DNA from: Pseudobdellovibrionaceae bacterium | Lineage (GTDB): Bacteria; Bdellovibrionota; Bdellovibrionia; Bdellovibrionales; Bdellovibrionaceae | Length of the DNA stretch: 64,000 nt | Direction of reading: 5' to 3' | Assembly: GCA_021731025.1 (NCBI GenBank) | Contig: JAKFYD010000019.1 | Location: forward strand, 27,805 to 91,804 | Shown: positions 23,763-31,142 of the stretch, piece after piece | How positions within the stretch are numbered: position 1 is the first letter of the stretch | How the letters are laid out: every line of letters begins with the position of its first letter | Program-made: the position numbers and the translations under genes | Notes under the pieces: model-generated | What the model was told of the DNA's origin: nothing | What the model saw: the letters and a program-made list of their open reading frames with translations, nothing else | Database searches by the model: none

Positions 23763-24353
23763 TTAGCTTTGGATTTCCCAGGATTGGGCTGGAAATAAAC
23801 CCCATTTGGCAAGGAGGCGGTCTCCCTTTTTTAAGGCGGCAACTCCGGCCGGGGTGCCGGTTAAAAGCCAATCACTGGGGCTAACGGGAAAATGCTTTTT
23901 CACATATTCCGTTAAAACTTCAAGAGGATAGATCATTTCGCGAAGGTGTCCCCGCTGACGAACCTGATCGTTCACTTCAAGACTGAACTCCCAATCAAGA
24001 ATTGCGGCTAATCCCCCCAGATCTTTTAAACTTTGGGAAGGGGACATGGGGCAGGCGCCCTTAAAGGATTTCGCCAAGGTCCATGGTTGTCCCTTGGACT
24101 TCAATTGATTCTGGAAATGCCTTTCGGTGAGGTCTAAAGCGAGAGCCACGCAATTCAGTTCAAGTTGATCATCGAATTGAAATGCGACTTCAAGTTCGTG
24201 ATGCACTTCCTGAGTCCAAGATGGAAGTTCAAAGGTGGGGCCCTTATGAAGACAACTGCCAGCTTTCAAAAAAATTAAAGGAGTTTCAGGAACAGAGTTT
24301 CCAAGTTCCCGAGCATGATCAGCGTAATTTCGACCCACACACCAAATGTTCAT
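23763..24353 (-). CDS. Fumarylacetoacetate hydrolase-family protein
   Basis: A 196-residue FAH-fold enzyme, compact like the YcgM/FAHD group (acylpyruvase or oxaloacetate tautomerase/decarboxylase). It has the N-terminal CVGRNYADHARELG, the metal-binding Glu residues in HHELEVA, and C-terminal LTGTPAGVAALKKGD. Metal-dependent C-C bond chemistry on a 2-oxo acid is expected; the substrate is not defined. ATG 24353 aligns with the family start; a TTG at 24368 overlapping the previous stop would add 5 residues. It is cotranscribed with the histidine phosphatase. Confidence 0.88.
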   Translation of the reverse strand: MNIWCVGRNYADHARELGNSVPETPLIFLKAGSCLHKGPTFELPSWTQEVHHELEVAFQFDDQLELNCVALALDLTERHFQNQLKSKGQPWTLAKSFKGACPMSPSQSLKDLGGLAAILDWEFSLEVNDQVRQRGHLREMIYPLEVLTEYVKKHFPVSPSDWLLTGTPAGVAALKKGDRLLAKWGLFPAQSWEIQS

Positions 24354-24364
24354 TATATCCCAGT

Positions 24365-24856
24365 TCAAATTTTTACATGATCAAATTTCACAAGATCCCA
24401 AAGTTCCTTCTTATTTAGCCACATCCACTGGCAGGAATTCCAATGGTGATACTTGGCATGCATCAGATCGGTGGTGCATTCAACGATGCTCAGAAATTCT
24501 TGAATCCAATCATAGTGAGTGCACAAATAAATGCACTCATCATTGGGATAATCCATTTGTAAAAGCACTAATAACTCTTGAACACGACGACGAAAATCTT
24601 CGCTAGTTTCTTTGGAAGTTCTTTCATCCAGAAGGGGAGTCGCAATGGATTTTATTTTTAAAACATCAGCCAGTGGAGAAAATGTTTGCTGACTGCGGAC
24701 TCGAGGGGAAACCATCATCACCTGCGGTTCGGGAAGTTTTTTGCTTCGAACTTCATCGATAAGTTTTTTCGCTTGCTGCAGCCCTCGCTGAGTCAAAGGA
24801 GGATTCGAAGAGCCCACAATTTCTTTTTCTGCATGTCTAAAAAGGATTACTTTCAT
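24365..24856 (-). CDS. SixA-type histidine phosphatase
   Basis: A 163-residue member of the histidine phosphatase superfamily. The catalytic LFRHAEKE is at the N-terminus, the second His is in LCTHYDWIQEF, and VSPRVRSQQTF supplies the Arg. Small SixA-like members dephosphorylate phosphohistidine on signalling proteins, but sugar- or nucleotide-phosphate substrates are also possible. ATG 24856 is the family-consistent start and lies against a perfect 17-base palindrome (24857-24873). Divergent from hslO. Confidence 0.87.
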   Translation of the reverse strand: MKVILFRHAEKEIVGSSNPPLTQRGLQQAKKLIDEVRSKKLPEPQVMMVSPRVRSQQTFSPLADVLKIKSIATPLLDERTSKETSEDFRRRVQELLVLLQMDYPNDECIYLCTHYDWIQEFLSIVECTTDLMHAKYHHWNSCQWMWLNKKELWDLVKFDHVKI

Positions 24857-24873
24857 CTGGCTATCATAGCCAG
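24857..24873. promoter_or_regulatory. Perfect palindrome touching the phosphatase start
   Basis: CTGGCTAT-C-ATAGCCAG, 8-bp arms with one central base, immediately before the minus-strand ATG at 24856 and 76 bases before hslO. In the phosphatase mRNA it would fold into a hairpin where the Shine-Dalgarno should be; as DNA it could be an operator in the divergent region. Confidence 0.55.
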
Positions 24874-24949
24874 AAAAGTCTTGACTCTCAAAGGACCCTT
24901 TGCGAATTTTGACACCTCGAGTGAGCCAGCTCAAATCATGAAGGAAAAA

Positions 24950-25882
24950 ATGGATTCTAAGAACTCAAATGCAAATGGGCCCGCTTCTGCCGAACGAGTG
25001 CATCGATTCGTTTCCAATGATTTTACCTTAAGAGCGGCCGCTGTTGATGCGACCCACGTCGTTCGCGAGATGCAAACCTTGCAGGCCACTTTTCCCATTC
25101 CCACCGTTGCAGTCGGTCGTGCAATGGTAGGGGCCTTGTTAATGGCTTCCCAATTAAAAGAAGGTCAGCATGTTGGCCTTTACGTGAAGGGCAACGGACC
25201 TCTAGCTGCCGTCTATGCGGAAGCACAATTTGAAGGGCAAGTTCGCGGTTATACTCCAAATCCCATTTATCAACCCACGGATTACAAACAAGGTCTTAGT
25301 GTCAAAGCGGCTATTGGGGAAGGAACTCTGACGGTCGCTCGTCATCAACCTTTCCAAAAGCAGCCTTTTCAAGGAACGGTTGAGCTGATGAGTGGGGAAA
25401 TTGGCGAAGATCTGGCTCATTACCTGATTCAGTCTCACCAAATTCGAAGTCTTGTCTCTCTGGGAGTTTATTTAGATGTTTATGGGAAAGTGAAATCCGC
25501 AGGTGGAGTCATCATTGAAGTGATGCCTGGAGTGGAGGACGAGATTGTCGATAAAGTGCAAAAAAATGCTGAAGCTCATAAACTCAATGTTTCAGAGCTA
25601 TTGGTGAACGGAGTTAAGCCTTTTGATCTTGTGAAACCTTTTTTCGAGGGAATTCCTTTCACAGAATTGGATCACAATTATCCCGTCATCTATCACTGTC
25701 CTTGCACTAAGGATCGTGTGGTTCGTGCTCTCGAAACCTTAGGTGTCGCTGAATTGCAAGATATGGTTGATAAATCAGAGCCCGCAAAAGTGACCTGTCA
25801 AATTTGCGGACGTCCTTACGAAATTGGCGTGGAAGAGATCAAAAAACTGAAAGAACAACTCTTTCGTGAGAGTTTGAATTAA
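24950..25882 (+). CDS. hslO: Redox-regulated chaperone Hsp33
   Basis: A 310-residue holdase activated by oxidative unfolding. The N-terminal core has FVSNDFTLRAAAVDATHVV, ALLMASQLKEGQHVGLYVKGNGP and RGYTPNP. The C-terminal zinc switch has all four Cys: CPC in YHCPCTKDRV and CQIC in VTCQICGRPYE. AAGGA precedes ATG 24950; ATG 24938 is a weaker alternative. It ends in TTAA shared with the converging lipoprotein gene. Loss of reducing conditions would activate the protein post-translationally. Confidence 0.94.
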   Translation: MDSKNSNANGPASAERVHRFVSNDFTLRAAAVDATHVVREMQTLQATFPIPTVAVGRAMVGALLMASQLKEGQHVGLYVKGNGPLAAVYAEAQFEGQVRGYTPNPIYQPTDYKQGLSVKAAIGEGTLTVARHQPFQKQPFQGTVELMSGEIGEDLAHYLIQSHQIRSLVSLGVYLDVYGKVKSAGGVIIEVMPGVEDEIVDKVQKNAEAHKLNVSELLVNGVKPFDLVKPFFEGIPFTELDHNYPVIYHCPCTKDRVVRALETLGVAELQDMVDKSEPAKVTCQICGRPYEIGVEEIKKLKEQLFRESLN

Positions 25883-26442
25883 TCTTTCTGAGTTGATTTC
25901 TGAGCGCGGAGATCGTTTTTGCAAATGGCTACTTTTTCTTCGTATTCATCTTGGCGTTTCATCAAAAGATTTTTGTAACCTTTGAAGCGCTCGAGGCGAT
26001 CTTTCAAAAACTCTTCGGAAACTCCAACCAGTTTGTCTTTTTCATCGAGGCCGATTTTAAATTCATCTTCTTTATCGGTGATGCGATCCATGGGTTCGGT
26101 CCATTTCATTTTCCCGTCGCCACCGTTTTTGGTGTCGGCTAATTCCATTTTGCAATCGCGAAGTTTTCCGTAAAGACCTTTAGAGCCATATTTTCGATTT
26201 CCGTAAACTTGATCTTCAAGTTCGTAAACTTCAATTTGCAGTCGACGAAGCTCTTCGTTCATGGCGACTTTTTTCTGAACAATCATGTTTCCGTCTTTGA
26301 TGCCAACAGCCGTGTCCCCATTGACTTCGCCATGGCCTTTAATTTCTGTCTCGATTTTTTCTGCTTTATGAGGATTTGATTTACATCCAGCTACAAAAAC
26401 AAATGCGACCAATAATCCTAAGATTGATTTTCGTTGACCCAT
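25879..26442 (-). CDS. Lipoprotein of unknown function
   Basis: A 187-residue predicted lipoprotein with signal peptide LLVAFVFVAGC, the Cys lying at about residue 20. The mature part is highly charged and helical (ELRRLQIEVYELEDQVYG, DRLERFKGYKNLLMKRQDEYEEKV), consistent with a short coiled coil, and has two more Cys. No family recognised. GGAGG precedes the ATG. It overlaps hslO tail-to-tail by 4 bases, and a small ORF stops two bases before its start. Confidence 0.82.
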   Translation of the reverse strand: MGQRKSILGLLVAFVFVAGCKSNPHKAEKIETEIKGHGEVNGDTAVGIKDGNMIVQKKVAMNEELRRLQIEVYELEDQVYGNRKYGSKGLYGKLRDCKMELADTKNGGDGKMKWTEPMDRITDKEDEFKIGLDEKDKLVGVSEEFLKDRLERFKGYKNLLMKRQDEYEEKVAICKNDLRAQKSTQKD

Positions 26443-26444
26443 AT

Positions 26445-26729
26445 TCAGTTTACCTCCGAGGCCTCATGGTGAAGGATCATCACTTTCGGGTCAAACCGAA
26501 GCCAGCTGCATCCCTGATTTTCGATTAGATTTTCTTTGGTCAGCCATAAGTGAGCTATTTTACGCGGATCTGGAGGAGGGAGGAGTTTTACTCTCCCTTC
26601 CAGAGAAGGTGGGCTGTTGGATTGGCCTAGGAGCTCGTTGAGTGCCACGACTGTGGCTGATGAGCTGAATTGAACTTGTCTCTCACTAAAGCAATTCCTT
26701 CGCCAAACAAAAATCACCAGAGATCTCAC
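26445..26729 (-). CDS. Small hypothetical protein, possibly coupled to the lipoprotein
   Basis: A 94-residue frame from a GTG start whose stop lies two bases before the lipoprotein ATG, the spacing of a translationally coupled pair. Composition is basic at the N-terminus (VIFVWRRNCF) and Pro/Leu-rich in the middle (LLPPPDPRKIAHLWL). No ribosome site is obvious and no family is recognised. It could be real or chance; the tight junction is the main support. Confidence 0.4.
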   Translation of the reverse strand: MRSLVIFVWRRNCFSERQVQFSSSATVVALNELLGQSNSPPSLEGRVKLLPPPDPRKIAHLWLTKENLIENQGCSWLRFDPKVMILHHEASEVN

Positions 26730-26834
26730 GGGCTTAAGTCCTGGTGTCAGAGTGCTCTGTTCAAAATTCCTTTAAAAATCAAGGATTTGGTGGAGCTTTG
26801 TCCCCGCATAAACGTTTATAGCTGCTCTAAGCCT

Positions 26835-26849
26835 TTCTCATCCTGAGAC
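26835..26849. promoter_or_regulatory. TCTCA-N3-TGAGA palindrome, copy 1
   Basis: TTCTCA-TCC-TGAGAC. The inner 13 bases are identical to copy 3 at 27034. Candidate operator 245 bases upstream of the matrixin start. Confidence 0.5.
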
Positions 26850-26870
26850 AACTTTTGGTCGCTGACAGCT

Positions 26871-26885
26871 GTCTCATTTTTAGAC
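26871..26885. promoter_or_regulatory. GTCTCA-N3-TGAGAC palindrome, copy 2
   Basis: GTCTCA-TTT-TTAGAC, one mismatch in the right arm. It overlaps a CTGTCT/AGACAG hairpin (26869-26887) and the palindrome GACAGCTGTC. Confidence 0.45.
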
Positions 26886-27033
26886 AGGTAAAATCTTGTT
26901 AAACTTCAGTGACTTAAGAATGAGCGACCGATTTCACCAGCACTTTGATTAAACTCTTAAACAAAAGCGGGGATGAGACAGCTCAAGGTCCAGCTCTATT
27001 CTTAAGTGAATCATTTTGAGAACTTACACCGAA

Positions 27034-27048
27034 ATCTCATCCTGAGAC
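27034..27048. promoter_or_regulatory. TCTCA-N3-TGAGA palindrome, copy 3
   Basis: ATCTCA-TCC-TGAGAC, ending 45 bases before the matrixin ATG, a position where a regulator would contact polymerase or block it. Confidence 0.5.
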
Positions 27049-27093
27049 GAGCTGGTCCGCGGATTGCCTTAGTGTTTAGCAAGGAGTTCGCAA

Positions 27094-27705
27094 ATGATTA
27101 AGCGGTTAGTATTTGGCGTTGTTATAGCTTTGGGATTTATGCTTCAAGCATGTTCTCCTAAAAGCCAAGATGAATGCGGTTTTGTTCAAAATGTTTATGG
27201 CGAAAGAATTTCGTGGAAAGCGGATGTTCCTGTTGTCATGCATTTGCACAAAAACTTTCCCGAAATTTTTGTCGAAGCTGCGAAAGCCGCCGCAGAGACA
27301 TGGAACACGCATGTGGGTCGTAAGATTATTGAAATCCAATCACAGCGCTTTACGGGCCCAGAGCAAGCTCAAAAAGATAATCTGAATGTCATCTATTACA
27401 ATTCCACTTGGGAAGCTGATCGTCCCACCGAGCAAGCGAGAACCTCGGTCTATTGGATCGGCGATCTCATTAAAGAAGCTGATATTCGAGTCAATGCGAA
27501 GGATTTTAAGTTCTACTCAGACAAGGCGGAAAACGCGAACCAGATCAACATCGAGGCTCTTTTGATTCACGAGATGGGACATGTCTTGGGATTGAAACAT
27601 AAAGATCAAGGCAGCAGCGTGATGGCTACATATCTAGCCAGTAACACAAATCGAGTGGATCTAGCTGAAACTGATAAGGATTCCCTGAAATGTGAGTATC
27701 GCTAA
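27094..27705 (+). CDS. Matrixin-like zinc metalloprotease lipoprotein
   Basis: A 203-residue lipoprotein: the signal peptide ends FMLQAC (Cys20). The metzincin zinc motif HEMGHVLGLKH (His159, Glu160, His163, His169) is complete and followed by the Met-turn SVM. There is no propeptide Cys-switch of the eukaryotic type. It probably acts at the outer membrane or cell surface on proteins of prey or self. The start is ATG 27094 with AAGGAG upstream. The preceding 350 bases carry several palindromic sites, so expression is probably tightly controlled. Confidence 0.92.
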   Translation: MIKRLVFGVVIALGFMLQACSPKSQDECGFVQNVYGERISWKADVPVVMHLHKNFPEIFVEAAKAAAETWNTHVGRKIIEIQSQRFTGPEQAQKDNLNVIYYNSTWEADRPTEQARTSVYWIGDLIKEADIRVNAKDFKFYSDKAENANQINIEALLIHEMGHVLGLKHKDQGSSVMATYLASNTNRVDLAETDKDSLKCEYR

Positions 27706-27805
27706 GCTGGCGGCGCTGAGTGTAATAATTTTATGACAGATTTTTTAAGTTGTGACCAAGGAAAGCAGACCTCTAAACTTAATGATAGGCAAAGGAGCTG
27801 ACAAA

Positions 27806-28045
27806 ATGAGAATCAATGATCAATCTCGACAAATCGAGATCACTGATGAGCATTCGGAAACATCTTGGGAGTGGACTACTTCTCAAAATTTGGTTTCTCA
27901 TCGCAGCTACCATGAAATGGCCGATCGTCCATTAATTGAAATGGACGAGCTGACCCAGCTAAAATTCCAAATGAAATTATTAGCTGATCTTCATGGTCGC
28001 CAGAGATTCCTGATGCGAGAAATTCGCTTCCTAATGAAGGTCTGA
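27806..28045 (+). CDS. Small hypothetical protein
   Basis: A 79-residue soluble protein. ATG 27806 has AAGGAG 8 bases upstream, so I prefer it to the longer frame from 27752. Sequence starts MRINDQSRQIEITDEHS, then SWEWTTSQNLVSHRSYHEM, and ends with a basic amphipathic helix (LTQLKFQMKLLADLHGRQRF). No family recognised. It lies alone between the matrixin gene and the converging coiled-coil/Hsp20 gene. Confidence 0.72.
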   Translation: MRINDQSRQIEITDEHSETSWEWTTSQNLVSHRSYHEMADRPLIEMDELTQLKFQMKLLADLHGRQRFLMREIRFLMKV

Positions 28046-28055
28046 TAGATCATCT

Positions 28056-29345
28056 TTAGACTTTTTTATTCAACGATCCCGCAAAAGCAGTGAGTTTAGG
28101 AATGGTGATGATAACGAAATCACCACTCCTTTCTCGCGCCATGCCTTCGGTAATGACCGGTTTTTCGAAGGGAAATTCTTCCCGAAATGTTTGGTAACTG
28201 TTCGTCGAAATCTTTTTTTCCTGATCTTCAATCTTATCTTGAAATGATCTTTGTCCACTGACCATAGCTTTGTCCTTTTGGATGATCACTTGAACATTAT
28301 TTTTTTCATGTTCAGGGGCGTAAGCCTCGACAATGTAGTAATCACTTGTTTCACGGATGCTGCTTCCGCGATCTTGAATCTTGTAGAAGGGATCGTGCTC
28401 TTTATTTTCGTATTTATCAGATTCTTTGACGAATTTTCTTTTTTGATCCGCCAATTCGCGGGCAAAATTTCGTGATTGAATAAGCAGTTGAGCTTTGTTG
28501 GCTGAATCATTTTTAGAATAGATGGAATCAAAATGCAGTTTTTGTTTATGCAATTGTTCGCCTTGATTCTCTTTTCGATGTGAAAGCTTACTAGTAAAGT
28601 CCTCGTTCAATCGATCTTCTTTCATTTGCCACTGAGCTTGTTGCTTTTCGTAGTTTTTTTGAAAATCCGCTTTCAGGCGTTGTTGCTGCTTTTCAGTGAT
28701 GGATTTTCTTTCAGCTAAGGATTGCTGATAACTTTGTTCTTGGGTTTGGATTTCTTTTTCGGTTTCACCGCGAACTTTTTCTTGGAGTTGTCGACCTCGT
28801 TCAAGCTCTTTCTTCAGTTTTTCGCTATTGCTGGCGCTAGTTTCTTCCAAGCGTTGAGACATTGTTTGTTTTACATTATCTATCTCTTGATTGTATTTAC
28901 CTTTGGTGCGAGCCACATCATTTTTTCCTCGATTGCGAAGTTCTTCAAGCTCACTTTCGGTTTTGTGCTTTATAGTTTCAATCTTTTCAGTTTGTCGGCC
29001 TTCAATTTCGCTAGCCACTTTTTGCCGATCGGCACGAACCTTTTCTATGCGCTGACGGTAATTATCATCAATCTTCTGAATTTGTTGAGCTCCGCGATCG
29101 GCAGCTTTTCGCCGATGTTCCTGAGCGCTTTCCAATTCTTTCGTTTGAGCTTTTTGAATATGATTAACGGCGGCGACATTCTGTTCCGTGATGCCTTTTC
29201 GCCGTTCTTCGTAAGTATCACTGAGTTGGCGAAGATCTTCTTCTTGTTCGCGAATAAGACGCTTTTTCTTTTGATGATATTCATTCTGAATATCAGTCAA
29301 TTCGTTCTGCTGATCTTTTCGTGCGCGTGTCGATTCAACACTCAT
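28056..29345 (-). CDS. Long coiled-coil protein with C-terminal Hsp20-like domain
   Basis: A 429-residue protein. Residues about 5-300 are almost continuous charged heptads rich in Gln, Glu, Lys and Arg with no Pro, a long coiled coil. Residues about 320-425 resemble an alpha-crystallin/Hsp20 domain: DYYIVEAYAPEHEKNNVQVI, KDKAMVSGQR, then FREEFPFEKPVI and GDFVIITIPKL. Small heat-shock proteins hold unfolding proteins; fusion to a long rod is unusual and could give a scaffold or filament with chaperone ends (inference). No signal peptide. The codon bias of the coiled coil creates a long antisense frame that is not a gene. Confidence 0.85.
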   Translation of the reverse strand: MSVESTRARKDQQNELTDIQNEYHQKKKRLIREQEEDLRQLSDTYEERRKGITEQNVAAVNHIQKAQTKELESAQEHRRKAADRGAQQIQKIDDNYRQRIEKVRADRQKVASEIEGRQTEKIETIKHKTESELEELRNRGKNDVARTKGKYNQEIDNVKQTMSQRLEETSASNSEKLKKELERGRQLQEKVRGETEKEIQTQEQSYQQSLAERKSITEKQQQRLKADFQKNYEKQQAQWQMKEDRLNEDFTSKLSHRKENQGEQLHKQKLHFDSIYSKNDSANKAQLLIQSRNFARELADQKRKFVKESDKYENKEHDPFYKIQDRGSSIRETSDYYIVEAYAPEHEKNNVQVIIQKDKAMVSGQRSFQDKIEDQEKKISTNSYQTFREEFPFEKPVITEGMARERSGDFVIITIPKLTAFAGSLNKKV

Positions 29346-29397
29346 GACCTTTTCCCTCCTGGATCAGGTCTTTTTAGCTTAGCAGATTTAAAAAATT

Positions 29398-29727
29398 TCA
29401 GGGGGCAGAAGCAGGAATTGCGGGTGTATTCTGGCTTTTGGTCTCAGCAGAACTGGGCTGTCGTTGGGGTTGAGGACAAAAAGGAATTTCACCGTCTGTT
29501 CGCCCATAGCATCGCCAAGTTTCGGTGTAAGAAACGACTTCATCAGCTTGCAAAGGATAATATCTTGGGTATTGCTCAGGATCCAGGGTGCTTTCAACAA
29601 TGCGCTCTTCGGCCTGGGCCGGAGCTTGGGCTTTTTTTGTGATCTTCAGGCGAAAGACACGGTATTCCGCCTGGGCCTGGTTGATCAAGTTTAAGAAAAT
29701 AAAAAGACCTATGAAAAAAACTTTCAT
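29398..29727 (-). CDS. Small secreted protein, start inside a hairpin
   Basis: A 109-residue exported protein with signal peptide MKVFFIGLFIFLNLINQAQA. The mature part is Pro/Gln/Glu-rich with VSYTETWRCYGRTDGEIPFC, which has two Cys, and a low-complexity tail ending PAIPASAP. No family recognised. Its ATG lies in the 5' arm of a perfect 14-bp terminator hairpin and no Shine-Dalgarno is visible, so translation may occur only on transcripts where the hairpin is open or starts within it. Confidence 0.72.
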   Translation of the reverse strand: MKVFFIGLFIFLNLINQAQAEYRVFRLKITKKAQAPAQAEERIVESTLDPEQYPRYYPLQADEVVSYTETWRCYGRTDGEIPFCPQPQRQPSSAETKSQNTPAIPASAP

Positions 29728-29735
29728 AGGTCTTT
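29700..29735 (-). terminator. Terminator of the PA14 lipoprotein gene
   Basis: Perfect 14-bp stem (29722-29735 with 29703-29716) around a 5-base loop. On the minus strand it is followed by TTATTTTC. It lies 24 bases after the lipoprotein stop. The start codon of the next gene (29727-29725) is inside its 5' arm. Confidence 0.82.
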
Positions 29736-29758
29736 ATCGGTCTCTTTTTAAAATATAT

Positions 29759-30952
29759 TTATTGGAATCCACCCAAAGTTGTTACTTCAAGGGCTCCGCT
29801 AATTCCTTTCCCGAGGTCTTCAGAAATGGAAATGCCTTGAATGCGGTAAGTTGTAGCTAGGCTTAAGCCGGTGATTTGCACCGTGTGATTTGTCCTGAGC
29901 ATATTGTCGGAGAGGGTTAGAGTTTTTTCGCCCGTTGCGGTTTGGATCACTAAAGCTTGATCCGTGGCAGGAATATCTGTGGTCCAACTGATAGTGATGC
30001 TGCTTTGAGTGATGTTATCAACTTTGAAATCATTGATTTTTGGAATTTGGCCTTCGAAGCAAGCATTGTAATTTTGTTCAGGCAAAGAAACATTTGAACT
30101 TATATTTGACGAAGGCAGTAAGAAATTTCCTTCTTCAATCACTTTCCAACCTCGTTGAGTCATGCCAATCCATGCTAAAGGATTGCTGTTGTTGTTAGGA
30201 TCGAAAAAATAACTGTTTCCTGACTTGTTACAATCTTGGTCATGACCTGCTGTTAAAGATTTTCTCCAGATCAGCATGTTGGCGATGTGATGACGAGGGC
30301 CTTGATAATAAAAAAGTTCTAATGGAATTTTTTTATCGCGAGTCATACGAATAACTCGGCTTGAGCATCCCATGCGTGTGGGTGTGACGAAATTGTTATT
30401 AACTAAAGTTTCCCAGCTGTCGGTTTGGTCTTTAATTTTTAAGATGGTCCCATCGTCTGAAAGCAGAGCTATTTCATAGTCTCCTTCTTCGTCGGTGGTT
30501 GTCAGTTGGAGAACAGTTTCAAATTTCAGAGCAAAGTATTCAACTAAGGATTGCCCCGTGTCGTCACTGATTTTTCCTCCCGTTTTTAAAGGAAAACCTT
30601 CGGTGAACATTCGTGTGGGCACATTAATCTTATTAAAAAACAAAGTCTGTTCTGATTTCACCGTATTATTGATGTAATCCATCACATTTGTGTATTGTGG
30701 CATATTGGAAGCTTTATAAAACAAAGTGGCCTTCAATCCATTTTCAGGAGTTTGTGGACCACCGCCGCCACCGCCCAAAGGATCGCAGACTAATTTATTG
30801 AGCGGGAAAGCATTGACGTCATATTTTGAAAGCCGTCCTGATTCTTTATTGAGTTCAGAATCTGTTCCTGAACTGCCTGAATCTTGTGCGCATGACATCA
30901 AGGCTGAAGCTGCTATCGAAGTTACGAACCATTTGGTATAAGCGGTTTTCAC
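29759..30952 (-). CDS. Lipoprotein with PA14-like and fibronectin type III domains
   Basis: A 397-residue lipoprotein: signal peptide with lipobox ALMSC (Cys21), then a Ser/Gly-rich spacer and six consecutive Gly. Residues about 70-275 resemble PA14 (GLKATLFYK, GDYEIALLSDDGTILKI, IPLELFYYQG, ANMLIWR), a sugar-binding fold found in adhesins and glycosidases. Residues about 310-397 are a fibronectin type III domain (SSITISWTTDIPATDQA, GLSLATTYRIQGIS). The likely job is adhesion or glycan binding at the surface. Own terminator downstream. Confidence 0.85.
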   Translation of the reverse strand: MKTAYTKWFVTSIAASALMSCAQDSGSSGTDSELNKESGRLSKYDVNAFPLNKLVCDPLGGGGGGPQTPENGLKATLFYKASNMPQYTNVMDYINNTVKSEQTLFFNKINVPTRMFTEGFPLKTGGKISDDTGQSLVEYFALKFETVLQLTTTDEEGDYEIALLSDDGTILKIKDQTDSWETLVNNNFVTPTRMGCSSRVIRMTRDKKIPLELFYYQGPRHHIANMLIWRKSLTAGHDQDCNKSGNSYFFDPNNNSNPLAWIGMTQRGWKVIEEGNFLLPSSNISSNVSLPEQNYNACFEGQIPKINDFKVDNITQSSITISWTTDIPATDQALVIQTATGEKTLTLSDNMLRTNHTVQITGLSLATTYRIQGISISEDLGKGISGALEVTTLGGFQ

Positions 30953-31048
30953 AAAACCTCCTTAAAGGTATGCATTTAGTTTACAGACCCAAGTCGAGGT
31001 TTTCATTAAATTATTAGTTTTGTTCAATAATAGGGCGGCAGAACTTGG

Positions 31049-31119
31049 ACAGTTTTTTGTGCTTTCCCATTTTGGGAAAGCACTCCCACTTCAAACATCT
31101 TCAATGTTTGAGAAACTGT
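31049..31119. other. Branched self-complementary element
   Basis: Outer arms ACAGTTT (31049-31055) / AAACTGT (31113-31119) enclose two perfect hairpins: GTGCTTTCCCA-TTT-TGGGAAAGCAC (31059-31083) and TCAAACAT-CTTCA-ATGTTTGA (31091-31111). No T-run makes it a terminator on either strand. It lies just after the 31508 gene and about 100 bases upstream of the PA14 lipoprotein. Candidate structured RNA or cruciform site. Confidence 0.55.
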
Positions 31120-31142
31120 TGAACTTTTAGGATGTGGTGGTT

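Larger units (their letters stand above)
26730..27093. promoter_or_regulatory. Palindrome-rich control region before the matrixin gene
   Basis: Non-coding 364 bases. It holds three 15-base palindromes of form GTCTCA-N3-TGAGAC (26835-26849, 26871-26885, 27034-27048), a further TGAGAC half-site at 26974-26979, GACAGCTGTC (26864-26873), and a 10-bp inverted pair ACTTAAGAAT (26912-26921) / ATTCTTAAGT (26998-27007). Such density suggests cooperative binding of one regulator. The likely target is the matrixin gene, or both flanking genes. Confidence 0.6.

Noticed and set aside
26730..27093. CRISPR-like array, because of repeated TGAGAC blocks
   Set aside because: The repeats are 13-15 bases, palindromic, irregularly spaced and in both orientations; there are no spacers of constant length and no cas genes.
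28722..29642. A 306-residue plus-strand frame, hydrophobic and Phe/Leu-rich, that could be taken for a membrane protein
   Set aside because: It is antisense to the coiled-coil/Hsp20 gene. The charged Glu/Lys/Gln codons of that gene read as Phe/Leu/Ile on the other strand, so the frame is a by-product.
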